A stretch of 64,000 nucleotides of DNA from Amaricoccus macauensis_A. GTDB taxonomy: Bacteria > Pseudomonadota > Alphaproteobacteria > Rhodobacterales > Rhodobacteraceae. Where the stretch lies: positions 62,001-126,000 of the forward strand of contig NZ_JBNAFY010000003.1 of NCBI RefSeq assembly GCF_049800915.1. The letters run 5' to 3'. Under the pieces are notes generated by a model that ran no database searches, had not been told where the DNA came from, and saw only the letters and a program-made list of their open reading frames with translations. Positions 46,777-55,957 of this stretch are shown in pieces. Every line of letters begins with the position of its first letter. Position 1 is the first letter of the stretch. The translations under genes and the position numbers were made by a program.

Positions 46777-47940
46777 TCAGTAGGCCTTGCCGCGAGCCGA
46801 GACAGGCCAGAGCGTCTCGACCTTGCCGTTCCGCACGCCCACATACCAGTCATGGACATTGGCGGTCGGATCGCAATGGCCAGGCACCAGCCGCAGCTTC
46901 TCGCCCACCTTCAGCCTGCCCTGAGGATCGGCAATCACCCCGTGCTCATCCGAGCACTTGATGTATTCCACATCCTCCCGCCCGAAGATGAACGGCAGTC
47001 CGCTGTCCACCGACTGTGCCTTCAGACCTGCGTCACAGATTGCCCTGTCCGCCTTGGCGTGGCTCATCACCTGCGTGAGGATGAAGAAGGCGTTCTCCCA
47101 CTCACCCTGATCGATCCGCCTGCCGTTTTTGTCGAGAATGCGTCCGTAGTCGGCATCCATGAAGGCGTAGGAGCCGCATTGCAGCTCGTTGTAAACGCCC
47201 GAGTTCGCTTCGAAATAGTAGGAGCCGGTGCCACCACCCGAGACAAGCTCCGGCTCGAGGCCCGCCCCCTTCAGACCATCGACCGCATCCCGAACCATTG
47301 CGATGGCGATGTCGAGTTTTTCCTTGCGCGCCTCATAGCTGTCGAGATGCTGCATCGCGCCCTGATAGGCTTGGATACCCGCGAAACGGAGCCCGAGTGC
47401 TGCATCCACTGCGCGCGCAATCGCTAAAACATCCGCAGCTGTCGTCACACCACAGCGCCCGGCACCGCAGTCGATCTCGACGAAACATTCCAGCGTGGTG
47501 TCGTGTTTCTCCGCCGCGGCCGAAAGCTCAGCCACGTTCTCGATATCGTCGACACAGACGATGATCCGTGCCCCGAGCTTGGGCAACCGCGCCAGCCGGT
47601 CGATCTTGGCCGGATCGCGCACCTGGTTCGACACCAGCACGTCCTTGATCCCGCCGCGGACAAACACCTCGGCCTCGGACACCTTCTGGCAGCAGACACC
47701 CACCGCGCCGCCAATCTCCTCCTGGAGCTTCGCCACATCAACCGACTTGTGCATCTTGCCATGGACACGATGCCGCATCCCATGCGCCTTCGCGTATTCT
47801 CCCATCTTCCGGATATTCCGCTCCAGGGCGTCGAGATCGAGCACCAGACACGGCGTCTGGATATCGGCCTCATCCATGCCCGGCAGCGCGGGAACATCGA
47901 AACCCACTTCAAGTTGGTCGAGCTTGGTATGTGCGTTCAT
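46777..47940 (-). CDS. bhcC: Beta-hydroxyaspartate aldolase BhcC (D-threonine aldolase family)
   Basis: 387 residues. Joins glycine and glyoxylate to (2R,3S)-beta-hydroxyaspartate using PLP. PLP lysine K62 in RVHGKMHKS; metal-binding C-terminal motif VPGHCDPT; GIQAYQGAMQHLDSYE and GGGTGSYYFE are typical. ATG at 47940 with AAGGGAG site; 14 bases after bhcB. Confidence 0.96.
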   Translation of the reverse strand: MNAHTKLDQLEVGFDVPALPGMDEADIQTPCLVLDLDALERNIRKMGEYAKAHGMRHRVHGKMHKSVDVAKLQEEIGGAVGVCCQKVSEAEVFVRGGIKDVLVSNQVRDPAKIDRLARLPKLGARIIVCVDDIENVAELSAAAEKHDTTLECFVEIDCGAGRCGVTTAADVLAIARAVDAALGLRFAGIQAYQGAMQHLDSYEARKEKLDIAIAMVRDAVDGLKGAGLEPELVSGGGTGSYYFEANSGVYNELQCGSYAFMDADYGRILDKNGRRIDQGEWENAFFILTQVMSHAKADRAICDAGLKAQSVDSGLPFIFGREDVEYIKCSDEHGVIADPQGRLKVGEKLRLVPGHCDPTANVHDWYVGVRNGKVETLWPVSARGKAY

Positions 47941-47954
47941 GTCGATAACTCCCT

Positions 47955-48920
47955 TCACGTCAACCACGGCAGCCTGTCGAGATCGACATTGCCGCCTGTA
48001 ATGATCACGCCGACACGCTTGCCCTTGAACGTCTCGGGGTTCTTGAGAATGGTCGCGAGCGGCACCGCGCTCGACGACTCCATCACCACCCGCAGATGTT
48101 TCCAGGTGATCTTCATCGCGTCGACGATCTCCTGCTCTGATGCCGTGTAGATGGCCGAGACATGGCGCGAAACGAAATGCCAGGTCAGGTCCTTGAGAGG
48201 CACCTTCAGCCCGTCCGCCACCGTGTCCGGCGCATCATCGGCGATGATATGCCCCGCCTTGAAACTGCGATAGGCATCATCGGCCTGCTCAGGCTCCGCT
48301 GCGATGATCTTCGTCTCTGGTGCGAGCGTCGAAAGCGTCAGGCAGGTGCCCGAGACCATGCCACCGCCCCCGATGGGTGCGACCACGAGATCGAGCCCGT
48401 CCGCCTGCTCGACCAGTTCCTTCGAACACGTCCCCTGCCCTGCAATCACCCGCGGATCGTTGTAGGGATGAACGAAGTCGCCCCCCGTCCTGGCCTGCAC
48501 CTCGGCGAAGACCGCCTCGCGCGCGCTTGTCGAAGGCTCGCACTCGGTGATCTTGCCGCCATAGCGCCGCACCGTGTCCTTCTTTGCCTGCGGGGCCGTG
48601 CGCGGCATGACAACATGGCAGGGAATACCACGCTTCATCGCAGCAAAGCTCAGACATGAGGCGTGATTGCCAGAAGAGTGCGTCGCCACACCCTTGCGTG
48701 CCCGATCCTCGTTCAGCCCGAAGACGGCGTTCGAGGCCCCACGCACCTTGAAGGCACCCGGCTCCTGGAAATTCTCGCATTTGAAGAACAACTGCGCCCC
48801 GGACAGTTCGTCGAGATAGGCCGAGCGCCGAACCGGCGTGCGAAGGACATGCGGCTTGATCCGCTCGTGAGCGACCAGCATGTCCTCGTACGTCGGAACG
48901 TCCATGATCCCGTCCTTCAT
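47955..48920 (-). CDS. bhcB: Beta-hydroxyaspartate dehydratase BhcB (threonine dehydratase family)
   Basis: 321 residues. Removes water from beta-hydroxyaspartate to give iminosuccinate. PLP lysine K58 in FQEPGAFKVRGA; GNHASCLSFAA; glycine loop IGGGGMVSG; C-terminal ITGGNVD. The ATG at 48920 overlaps the bhcA stop (TGATG); the ATG at 48905 (MDVPTYED) with AAGGA upstream is equally plausible. Confidence 0.95.
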   Translation of the reverse strand: MKDGIMDVPTYEDMLVAHERIKPHVLRTPVRRSAYLDELSGAQLFFKCENFQEPGAFKVRGASNAVFGLNEDRARKGVATHSSGNHASCLSFAAMKRGIPCHVVMPRTAPQAKKDTVRRYGGKITECEPSTSAREAVFAEVQARTGGDFVHPYNDPRVIAGQGTCSKELVEQADGLDLVVAPIGGGGMVSGTCLTLSTLAPETKIIAAEPEQADDAYRSFKAGHIIADDAPDTVADGLKVPLKDLTWHFVSRHVSAIYTASEQEIVDAMKITWKHLRVVMESSSAVPLATILKNPETFKGKRVGVIITGGNVDLDRLPWLT

Positions 48921-50110
48921 CACGCCGCGTCCTTCTGCGCGACCAGCCGGTTTGCGCGGTAGTAGTCCTGCGCGGCAGCGACGCCCGAACCCAGAGTGAT
49001 GTCCAGCCCTAGGTCGGCCATGCACATCTCGGCCGTGGCAATACCCGACAGCGCCATGACATCCGTGAGACTGCCCAGATGGCCGATGCGGAACACCTTG
49101 CCCGCGACCTCGCCCAGGCCCACACCGAAGGCGACCCCATAGGCATCGGCCGCGTGGGTCACGATATCCGTCGCGTTGAACCCCTCCGGCGTGCGGATCG
49201 CGCTCACGGTGTCGGAATAGACCGATGGCTCCACTGCGCAGAGCTCCAGCCCCCAGGCCCGGATCGCCGACCGCACACCCTCCGCAATCCGCGCATGGCG
49301 CGCAAAGACGTTCTCCAGCCCTTCGTCGAGCAGCATGCGGCAGGCTTCGTTCAACCCGTTCAGGAGCCCGACCGCTGGCGTATAGGGATAGGCGTTGTTG
49401 GCATAGCCCTTCGCCATGTCATGCACATCGAAGAACGTCCGCGGCAAGCCAGCGGTCTTCGTGGCCTCCATTGCCTTCGCGCTGAAGCCTGTAATGGCGA
49501 GGCCCGCCGTCAGCATGAAGCCCTTCTGCGAGCCGGTGACAGCAACATCGACACCCCACTCGTCAAAGCGGAAATCCATCGAGGCGATGGAACTCACACC
49601 ATCGACGAAAAGAAGCGCCGGGTGGCCAGCCGCGTCGAGAGCCCGGCGGACCGCCGCGATGTCGGACTTCACGCCCGTTGCCGTCTCGTTATGGGTGGCC
49701 AGAACCGCCTTGATCTGGTGCCCCGTGTCGGCAGTCAGGATCTCCTCGTAGCGGTGAGCTGGCAGGCCCGCTCCCCAGGGAGTCTCGACGATCTCGACGT
49801 CGAGCGCGTGGCGCTGGCACATGTCGATCCAGCGATGGCTGAACATGCCGTTGCGCGCAGCCAGAATCCTGTCGCCCGCCGAAAGCGTGTTGGTGATGGC
49901 CGTTTCCCAGCCGCCTGTCCCGGTCGAAGGGAAGATGAAGATCTCCGCGCTCGTGCTCTTCAGAACCTTCCGCACCCCATCGCGTGCAGGATGCAGGATC
50001 TGCCCGAAAAGCGGCGAACGGTGATCGATCGTCGGCATGTCACAGGCCTTGCGGAGGTTCTCGGGGATGTTGGTAGGCCCCGGAATGAAAACAGGGTTCT
50101 GAAAACTCAT
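48920..50110 (-). CDS. bhcA: Aspartate-glyoxylate aminotransferase BhcA
   Basis: 396 residues. Transfers the amino group of aspartate to glyoxylate, yielding oxaloacetate and glycine. Class V aminotransferase: PGPTNIPENL at the N-terminus, PSTGTGGWETAI, VDGVSSIASMDF, and PLP lysine K196 in VTGSQKGFMLTAG. Ribosome site AAGGAG. First gene of the bhc operon, divergent from bhcR. Confidence 0.96.
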   Translation of the reverse strand: MSFQNPVFIPGPTNIPENLRKACDMPTIDHRSPLFGQILHPARDGVRKVLKSTSAEIFIFPSTGTGGWETAITNTLSAGDRILAARNGMFSHRWIDMCQRHALDVEIVETPWGAGLPAHRYEEILTADTGHQIKAVLATHNETATGVKSDIAAVRRALDAAGHPALLFVDGVSSIASMDFRFDEWGVDVAVTGSQKGFMLTAGLAITGFSAKAMEATKTAGLPRTFFDVHDMAKGYANNAYPYTPAVGLLNGLNEACRMLLDEGLENVFARHARIAEGVRSAIRAWGLELCAVEPSVYSDTVSAIRTPEGFNATDIVTHAADAYGVAFGVGLGEVAGKVFRIGHLGSLTDVMALSGIATAEMCMADLGLDITLGSGVAAAQDYYRANRLVAQKDAA

Positions 50111-50278
50111 CTCTCGCTCCTTCCGTCTTTATGGCGACCCTACCGCAATGAAATCGAGCAAGCCATTTTTTTGAAATTGTTTTTCAAAAATGATAGTTTT
50201 GCAAATATCCGTTTATTGCGAACGACATATATTTTTCATATGTTGATATGGTTTTTCATTTTCGCCAGCAGGCACCTT
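50111..50278. promoter_or_regulatory. bhcA-bhcR divergent control region
   Basis: 168 bases, strikingly AT-rich compared with flanking genes. Contains an inverted repeat TTTTTGAA-N7-TTCAAAAA (50168-50190), an inverted repeat CATAT-N7-ATATG (50226-50242) and three TTTTTCA words (near 50180, 50232, 50252). These are candidate sites for the IclR-type regulator BhcR and its promoters. Confidence 0.5.
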
Positions 50279-51130
50279 ATGGAATCTCGAGAAAATGGCA
50301 TCGGCGGCACGCGCAGACCGCGCGGCAGGCCCCGTGACTGGGAGGACAAGACCAGCCAGAACACCATCAAGTCGCTTGACCGCGCGATGGAGGTCTTCGA
50401 GTTCCTCAGCGAAGCGCAGGGAATGACCCTGAGCGAGATCTCGTCGGAAATGGGCCATTCCCCGGCCACGGTCTACCGCATTCTCGTGACACTGGAGACA
50501 CGGGGGCTGGTGGAGTTCGATGTCGAAGAACAGCTCTGGCATATCGGCGCGCGCGCCTTCGTCATCGGCGCACGGTTTCTGCGTCGAACACAATTGGTCG
50601 ACAGGGCGCGCCCCATTCTTCGCCGCCTGATGGAAGAGACCGGCGAGACCGCGAATCTCGCCGTCGAAAAGGGAGGCTCCGTGCTGTTCCTGAGCCAAGT
50701 GGAAACCACCGCGAACATCCGCGCCTTCTTCCCGCCGGGCACCCTGTCACCCTTGCATGCCTCAGGCATCGGCAAGGCCCTGCTGGCGGAAATGGAAGAG
50801 GAAAGGTTCGCGCGTTTCCTCAAGCGATCGGATCTTTCCGCCTTCACCGAGCACACGTTCATTGACCCGGGCGCGCTGCGGCACGAGATCGAGATGATCC
50901 GCGCGCGCGGTTACTCGATCGATGACGAGGAAAAGAACATCGGCATGCGCTGCATCGCGGCCCCCGTCTTCGACATGAACCGCGAGGCCATCGCGGGCAT
51001 TTCGGTCTCCGGCCCGACGAGCCGAATAGGCCATGATCAGATCAAGACCCTGAGCCGCCCCGTCATCGAGGCAACCCGCGAATTGACGAAGGCCATCGGC
51101 GGTGTCGTCGCTACTCGGCAGCCGACCTGA
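50279..51130 (+). CDS. bhcR: IclR-family regulator BhcR
   Basis: 283 residues. Winged HTH (SLDRAMEVFEFLSEAQGMTLSEISSEMGHSPATVYRILVTLETRGL, about 23-67), then an effector-binding domain (YSIDDEEKNIGMRCIAAPVFD). Divergent from bhcABCD, as in Paracoccus, where BhcR controls the cycle in response to glyoxylate. The frame is open much further upstream but only over the opposite bhcA strand. Its 3' end overlaps allE by 20 bases, tail to tail. Confidence 0.94.
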   Translation: MESRENGIGGTRRPRGRPRDWEDKTSQNTIKSLDRAMEVFEFLSEAQGMTLSEISSEMGHSPATVYRILVTLETRGLVEFDVEEQLWHIGARAFVIGARFLRRTQLVDRARPILRRLMEETGETANLAVEKGGSVLFLSQVETTANIRAFFPPGTLSPLHASGIGKALLAEMEEERFARFLKRSDLSAFTEHTFIDPGALRHEIEMIRARGYSIDDEEKNIGMRCIAAPVFDMNREAIAGISVSGPTSRIGHDQIKTLSRPVIEATRELTKAIGGVVATRQPT

Positions 51131-51980
51131 AGTCGAGCATCCCGGTCCGCCCGTTGGCGCGCGGACGCAGCGCCATTGGCCGGTTGACGTCCTTGTAAAG
51201 CAGGTAGCGGAACCGACCGGGGCCGCCAGCATAGCACGCCTGCGGGCAGAATGCGCGCAACCACATGAAATCGCCCGCTTCCACCTCGACCCAGTCCTGG
51301 TTCAGTCGATAAACTGCCTTGCCTTCAAGCACGTAGAGCCCGTGCTCCATCACGTGGGTCTCGAGGAAGGGGATCACCGCGCCGGGCTCGAAAGTCACCA
51401 CCGTGACATGCATGTCGTGGCGCATGTCCATCGGATCGACAAAGCGCGTCGTCGCCCATTTCCCATCGGTCCCCGGCATCGGCGTGGGAGTGATGTCATT
51501 CTCGTTCCGCACGACCACATCGGGCTGCACGAACCCCTCTGCCGGCTCGTAGGCCTTGCGGATCCAGTGAAAGCGCAGTGTCGCGTCACCCTTGTTGTGC
51601 AGGGTCCAACCGCTCGACGGCGGCAGATAGGCATAGCCTCCGGGCACCATCGTGTATGTCCGGCCACACACCCTCAAAGTTGCGGTTCCCTCGACAACGA
51701 AGAGGACGCCCTCCGCGTCCGGGTCGGTCTCGGGCCTGTCTGACCCGCCTCCGGGCGCAACTTCCATGATGTATTGCGAGAAAGTCTCCGCGAAACCCGA
51801 GAGTGGGCGCGCCAAAACCCAAAGCCGGGTCTGCGTCCAGCCGGGGAGAAAGCTCGTGACAATGTCGCGCATCGTGCCCCGCGGAATGACCGCATAGGCG
51901 TCCGTGAAGATCGCCCTGTCAGTGAGAAGCCGATCCTGTCCCGGATGGCCACCATGGGGCGCATAGTATTTCGAAGTCAT
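51111..51980 (-). CDS. allE: (S)-ureidoglycine aminohydrolase (cupin)
   Basis: 289 residues, bicupin. Cupin 1: GVLFVVEGTATLRVCGRTYTMVPGGYAYLPP; cupin 2: LETHVMEHGLYVLEGKAVYRLNQDWVEVEAGDFMWLRAFCPQACYAGG, with metal ligands in HVMEHGLYVLEGKAVY. Converts ureidoglycine to ureidoglycolate and ammonia, the step before AllA. The ATG at 51980 gives the standard N-terminus. Single gene, 130 bases downstream of guaD on the same strand. Its 3' end overlaps bhcR. Confidence 0.93.
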   Translation of the reverse strand: MTSKYYAPHGGHPGQDRLLTDRAIFTDAYAVIPRGTMRDIVTSFLPGWTQTRLWVLARPLSGFAETFSQYIMEVAPGGGSDRPETDPDAEGVLFVVEGTATLRVCGRTYTMVPGGYAYLPPSSGWTLHNKGDATLRFHWIRKAYEPAEGFVQPDVVVRNENDITPTPMPGTDGKWATTRFVDPMDMRHDMHVTVVTFEPGAVIPFLETHVMEHGLYVLEGKAVYRLNQDWVEVEAGDFMWLRAFCPQACYAGGPGRFRYLLYKDVNRPMALRPRANGRTGMLDFRSAAE

Positions 51981-52110
51981 GATTGCTCCTGAGGCGGCGA
52001 GACAGCCAAAGTATGGGTATCGGAATCGCGTCCGACCACCCGTGCCCAGCCTACAACACCTTTCGGTTTTTCTTGAAAATCGCGCGGCGTTCCCAGGCAA
52101 ACCCCGTGCT

Positions 52111-53406
52111 TCAGGCCCCCTTCTGCGGCACGCCCGCCACATAGGTCTGCGCGATTGACCTGTCGTCTCCCATGATCTGGAGCACGAAAAGCTCGTCTGC
52201 AAGCGTCTCGACCTTCTCCATGCGAAGCGCCATCGCCGGTGTCGCACGCGGATCGAGCACGACGATGTCGGCCTCGGTTCCCGCGTCCAGTGTCCCGATC
52301 CAATCCGTCATCCCGAGCACCTCGGCATTCCCGCGCGTGATCCAGTGAAACGCCCGCAACGCATGCAGCTTCTGGTCCTGAAGCTGGAGAATCTTGTAGC
52401 CCTCGTTGAGCGTCTGCAACATCGAGTAGCTGGTGCCCCCGCCAATATCGGTGGCAATCCCGCTGGTGATGCCGCGTGCCCGCAGCCCCGCATCATCGAA
52501 AAGCCCGCTGCCGAGAAAGAGGTTCGATGTCGGGCAGAACACCGGATGCGTTCCGGTTTCCGCCATGGCACCGATCTCGCGCTCCTTAAGGTGAATTGCA
52601 TGCCCCAGAAGACTCCGTGGACCCAGCAGGCCGTAGGTTTCGTAGACATCGAGATAATCCCGCGCCTCCGGGTAAAGCTCCGCCGTGAAGGCAATCTCTG
52701 CATGGTTCTCCGAAAGATGCGTCTGGATGTAGCAGTCGGGATGTTCCGCCGCGAGCGAACGAGCCATTTCCATCTGCTCGGGCGTGGAGGTGATCGCAAA
52801 ACGCGGTGTGATCGCATAGGACGCCCGCCCCTTGCCGTGCCAGTCCGCAATGAGCGCCTTGCTGTCGTCATAGCTCGATTGCGGCGTGTCGAGCACCGCT
52901 TCTGGCGCGTTGCGGTCCATCATCGTCTTGCCCGCGATCATCCGCATGTTTCGATCCGCAGCTTCGGAAAACAGTGCCTCGGCTGAGGCCTTGTGAACCG
53001 AGCAGAAGGCCACGGCGGTCGTGGTGCCGTGATCCGTCAGGAGCGAACAGAACTGCCGCGCCATCGCCCGCGAATGCTGGGCGTTGGCGTATTCCCCCTC
53101 CGCCGGAAAGGTGTAGTTGTTGAGCCAGTCGAGCAGTTGCGCCCCCCAGCTCGCCACGACCTGAACCTGCGGAAAATGGATATGCATGTCGATGAAACCC
53201 GCCATCATCAGCCCCGGCCGGTGATCGACGACCTCGACCTCCGGCGCCTCCCGCACCACCTCCGCGAAGGGACCACTGGCCACGATCAGCCCGTCGCGGA
53301 CGAGGATGCCGCCGTCCTCGAGATAGGTATGGGCTTCGGTATCGGAGCTCTCCAGCGGCTCACGATGGAACGTCAGAAGACGGCCGCGCAGGAGCGTTTC
53401 GGTCAT
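52111..53406 (-). CDS. guaD: Guanine deaminase
   Basis: 431 residues, amidohydrolase. Metal ligands H75 and H77 in GFIDMHIHFPQ; HLSEN and GHAIHL His; Asp in GIATDIGGG. Converts guanine to xanthine and ammonia, feeding xanthine dehydrogenase. ATG with GAGAGG site. Same strand as the permease and xdh genes, 55 bases after the permease. Confidence 0.95.
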   Translation of the reverse strand: MTETLLRGRLLTFHREPLESSDTEAHTYLEDGGILVRDGLIVASGPFAEVVREAPEVEVVDHRPGLMMAGFIDMHIHFPQVQVVASWGAQLLDWLNNYTFPAEGEYANAQHSRAMARQFCSLLTDHGTTTAVAFCSVHKASAEALFSEAADRNMRMIAGKTMMDRNAPEAVLDTPQSSYDDSKALIADWHGKGRASYAITPRFAITSTPEQMEMARSLAAEHPDCYIQTHLSENHAEIAFTAELYPEARDYLDVYETYGLLGPRSLLGHAIHLKEREIGAMAETGTHPVFCPTSNLFLGSGLFDDAGLRARGITSGIATDIGGGTSYSMLQTLNEGYKILQLQDQKLHALRAFHWITRGNAEVLGMTDWIGTLDAGTEADIVVLDPRATPAMALRMEKVETLADELFVLQIMGDDRSIAQTYVAGVPQKGA

Positions 53407-53461
53407 GGACTGCCTCTCGTGATTGGGACGGGACGGCGCGTCTGCCGCCCCGCATCTGGCC

Positions 53462-55063
53462 TCAGGTATATTGAGCGGGTGTATCTTCGTCGATGAAATC
53501 GGGCTCGTCGGGCACGATGATGCGATGCTCCAGATCCTCCTTCGGCGCGAACCGTGGATAGGTCAGGAGAAACGCTGCGATGATGAGATACCCCACCGTG
53601 ATCCCGTCGAATTGCGGCGCCTGAAGCGTGGCGGAATGGATGATGCCAACCGAGGACATGACCGCCGCCGCGAAGGCAAACCGCCCGGCATGCTGGAACC
53701 GCCCGTCGATCACGTCCGCGACGATCGCGCCCCAGATGAGCCCCGTCAGGATCGCCCCTTGCGAGAGCGCGAGGTGCCCCTCGTAATGCGCACCTTCCAT
53801 CAGAAGCGCGGCAGTCAGGTTCGTATCGCCCAACCCCGGCAGACCCTCCACACCCGAGCTTCGCAGAGCATTTAGGAGCGCGCCCCACTTCACCATCAGG
53901 AATGCGGAAATGTGCGGCAGGATCGCGAAGGCCACCGCCGCCATATGTGTCGTCTTCACCGCGAAGGTCGTGTTCGTCATGAGGCTCACCGAGACAAAGA
54001 CGAGCACCGGCGCTGCGGCGGCAATCGGGATCAGACCGGCGAGGAACGAGAGAAGCCCGAAGAACGCCGCCACCGCGATCACCAGCGCCACGCCAACGAT
54101 GTAGCCCGCATGTGCGTCAAGCCGCTTGTAGGCCGGATGTCCGATATAGACCGTGGTCGGAAAGGGCGAACCGAAGAGTGCGCCCACCATTGTGCCGGCT
54201 CCGTCCGTCACCTGGCAGACCGCCACCGGGTAATGATCACCCGCGGCCTCGGCCGACTCCACGTTGTTCATCGTCTCGATGAAGTTGTAGATCTGCACCG
54301 GGATCAGCACGAGGAAGAGCTCAGGATTGGCAAAGAGATACTGGATGCCCGCCAGCATGTCGCCCAGGTAGGGTATTGGCGGGTAGAACCCGATGCCCTC
54401 CACGCTGATCGTGGATTTCCCCAGCACGATCGCGATGATCGTCCCGGCTGCGATCGCGACCAGACCGGCAGGCAGGTTTCCCGGCAGCCGGAAGCGGCCA
54501 ATCAACCCCCAGAGGATGAACAGCAGCGAGGTAAATCCGATGATCGGGTTCTCGAATATCTCCGCCAGCGGCACCGATCCGATGAAGACCAGCGCAATGC
54601 CGCAGAGCGTGCCCAGCATTCCGGCGCGCGGCGTGATCCGCTTCAGGAATGGCCCGACAATCGCGCCGAGCGCGGCCACGATCCCGCCCATGAAGCCAGC
54701 ACCGATGCCGACCTGCCAGGCCAACATCGGATCGTCCGTTGCCCAGTAGATCGGTCCGATCACGCCGAAGAGGTAGACGAACATCACTGGCGTCGAAATC
54801 CCGTAGGGCAGCGCGGTCACATCCGCACCCTTTTGCGCCGCCGCCCGCTTTGCCAACAAGGTATAGACCGCCACACCGGCGATGATCGCCAGCGCCGCCC
54901 CCGGCACGATCCGGCCATAGACCAGGTCCGCCGGCATTTGGAACACGAACTGGCAGATCCCGGACAGGATCAGCAGGTTCACGAGGTTGTCGGTAAAGAG
55001 CGCCCAGAAGGCGCTGAAATCGCTCCGTGTGAAGAGCTTGTAGTCGTAAGCCGCCGCAGTCAT
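53462..55063 (-). CDS. NCS2-like purine permease
   Basis: 533 residues, about 12-13 membrane segments and a short acidic C-terminus. Core motifs IYNFIETMNNVESAEAAGDHYPVAVCQVTDG and GSPFPTTVYIGHPAYKRLDAHAGY are typical of AzgA-like NCS2 permeases. Between xdhC and guaD, so probably imports guanine, hypoxanthine or xanthine. The ATG at 55063 is chosen; a GTG one codon upstream is possible. Confidence 0.88.
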   Translation of the reverse strand: MTAAAYDYKLFTRSDFSAFWALFTDNLVNLLILSGICQFVFQMPADLVYGRIVPGAALAIIAGVAVYTLLAKRAAAQKGADVTALPYGISTPVMFVYLFGVIGPIYWATDDPMLAWQVGIGAGFMGGIVAALGAIVGPFLKRITPRAGMLGTLCGIALVFIGSVPLAEIFENPIIGFTSLLFILWGLIGRFRLPGNLPAGLVAIAAGTIIAIVLGKSTISVEGIGFYPPIPYLGDMLAGIQYLFANPELFLVLIPVQIYNFIETMNNVESAEAAGDHYPVAVCQVTDGAGTMVGALFGSPFPTTVYIGHPAYKRLDAHAGYIVGVALVIAVAAFFGLLSFLAGLIPIAAAAPVLVFVSVSLMTNTTFAVKTTHMAAVAFAILPHISAFLMVKWGALLNALRSSGVEGLPGLGDTNLTAALLMEGAHYEGHLALSQGAILTGLIWGAIVADVIDGRFQHAGRFAFAAAVMSSVGIIHSATLQAPQFDGITVGYLIIAAFLLTYPRFAPKEDLEHRIIVPDEPDFIDEDTPAQYT

Positions 55064-55137
55064 CACGGTGACCCTCCCCTGTTGTGCCCCTGTTCCGCGC
55101 GGTCTTGTCGGGCCGCCTGTCGCGAGGCCGTTTTCCG

Positions 55138-55953
55138 TTATTCCGCTGTTTTCTCGGGTGATCGCACCATCTCGGTCAGAGCCGCCATGACCTCAGCCAC
55201 CACGAAGGCCGCAATGACCTCCGGTCGCTTGTCTCCGCGCCCCACCGCCCCGATCGGACAAACGAGACGGTGCGTGTCGGCCTTAGACGCTCCGGCGGCG
55301 CAGAAGCGCTCGAATTTCACCCGCTTCGTGGCAGAGCCGATCAGCCCGACATAGGCTGCATCATGTCGCGCCAGCGCCTCCGCCGTCAGCAGGAAGTCGA
55401 GCGCATGGTCATGGGTCAGCACGATGAAGGCACTTCCCGCCGGGGCGGTTCGGATATCCGCCTCGGCCATGACGGAGAGGCGCTTCTCGATCCCGGCACC
55501 GCACATACCGAGCTCCGCCGCACGGTTGTCGATGAGGATGCAGCGAACCGGCAGGTGCTGGAAGAGATCCGAAAGTGCCCGCCCCACGTGCCCGGCACCC
55601 AGGACATAGACATGCGGCAGTTCCTCGAGACGCCGCGTTTCCGCCGCCATGGCCGCGGTCCGAGCGTCCCCCGACATCAGCGACAGCGAGATCTCGACCC
55701 GACCACCGCAACACTGGCCGATTTCCGGTCCCAGCGGCACATCCATTTCTGTCGCTATCTCGCCGCTCTTCAGCATCGAACGGGCCTTGTCGATGGCCAT
55801 GTATTCGAGCTGCCCGCCGCCAATGGTCCCGAAGAACCCGTCCACCGCGACAAACATCTCCGTCCCGGCCTCTCGCGGCGAGGAACCCCGCACGCGGGTC
55901 AACCGCACGGCGATGACGCGCGGACTTGCTTCGAGGAAAGCGGCGAGCGACAT
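55138..55953 (-). CDS. xdhC: Xanthine dehydrogenase accessory protein XdhC
   Basis: 271 residues. N-terminal XdhC/CoxI domain (VRGSSPREAGTEMFVAVDGFFGTIGGGQLEYMAI) and a C-terminal Rossmann part (HVYVLGAGHVGRAL). It carries and sulfurates the molybdenum cofactor for insertion in XdhB. Five bases after xdhB. Confidence 0.95.
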   Translation of the reverse strand: MSLAAFLEASPRVIAVRLTRVRGSSPREAGTEMFVAVDGFFGTIGGGQLEYMAIDKARSMLKSGEIATEMDVPLGPEIGQCCGGRVEISLSLMSGDARTAAMAAETRRLEELPHVYVLGAGHVGRALSDLFQHLPVRCILIDNRAAELGMCGAGIEKRLSVMAEADIRTAPAGSAFIVLTHDHALDFLLTAEALARHDAAYVGLIGSATKRVKFERFCAAGASKADTHRLVCPIGAVGRGDKRPEVIAAFVVAEVMAALTEMVRSPEKTAE

Positions 55954-55957
55954 GGGA

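Noticed and set aside
49079..50278. Long N-terminal extension of bhcR
   Set aside because: It runs through the opposite bhcA strand and the AT-rich control region; the ATG at 50279 gives a normal IclR length.
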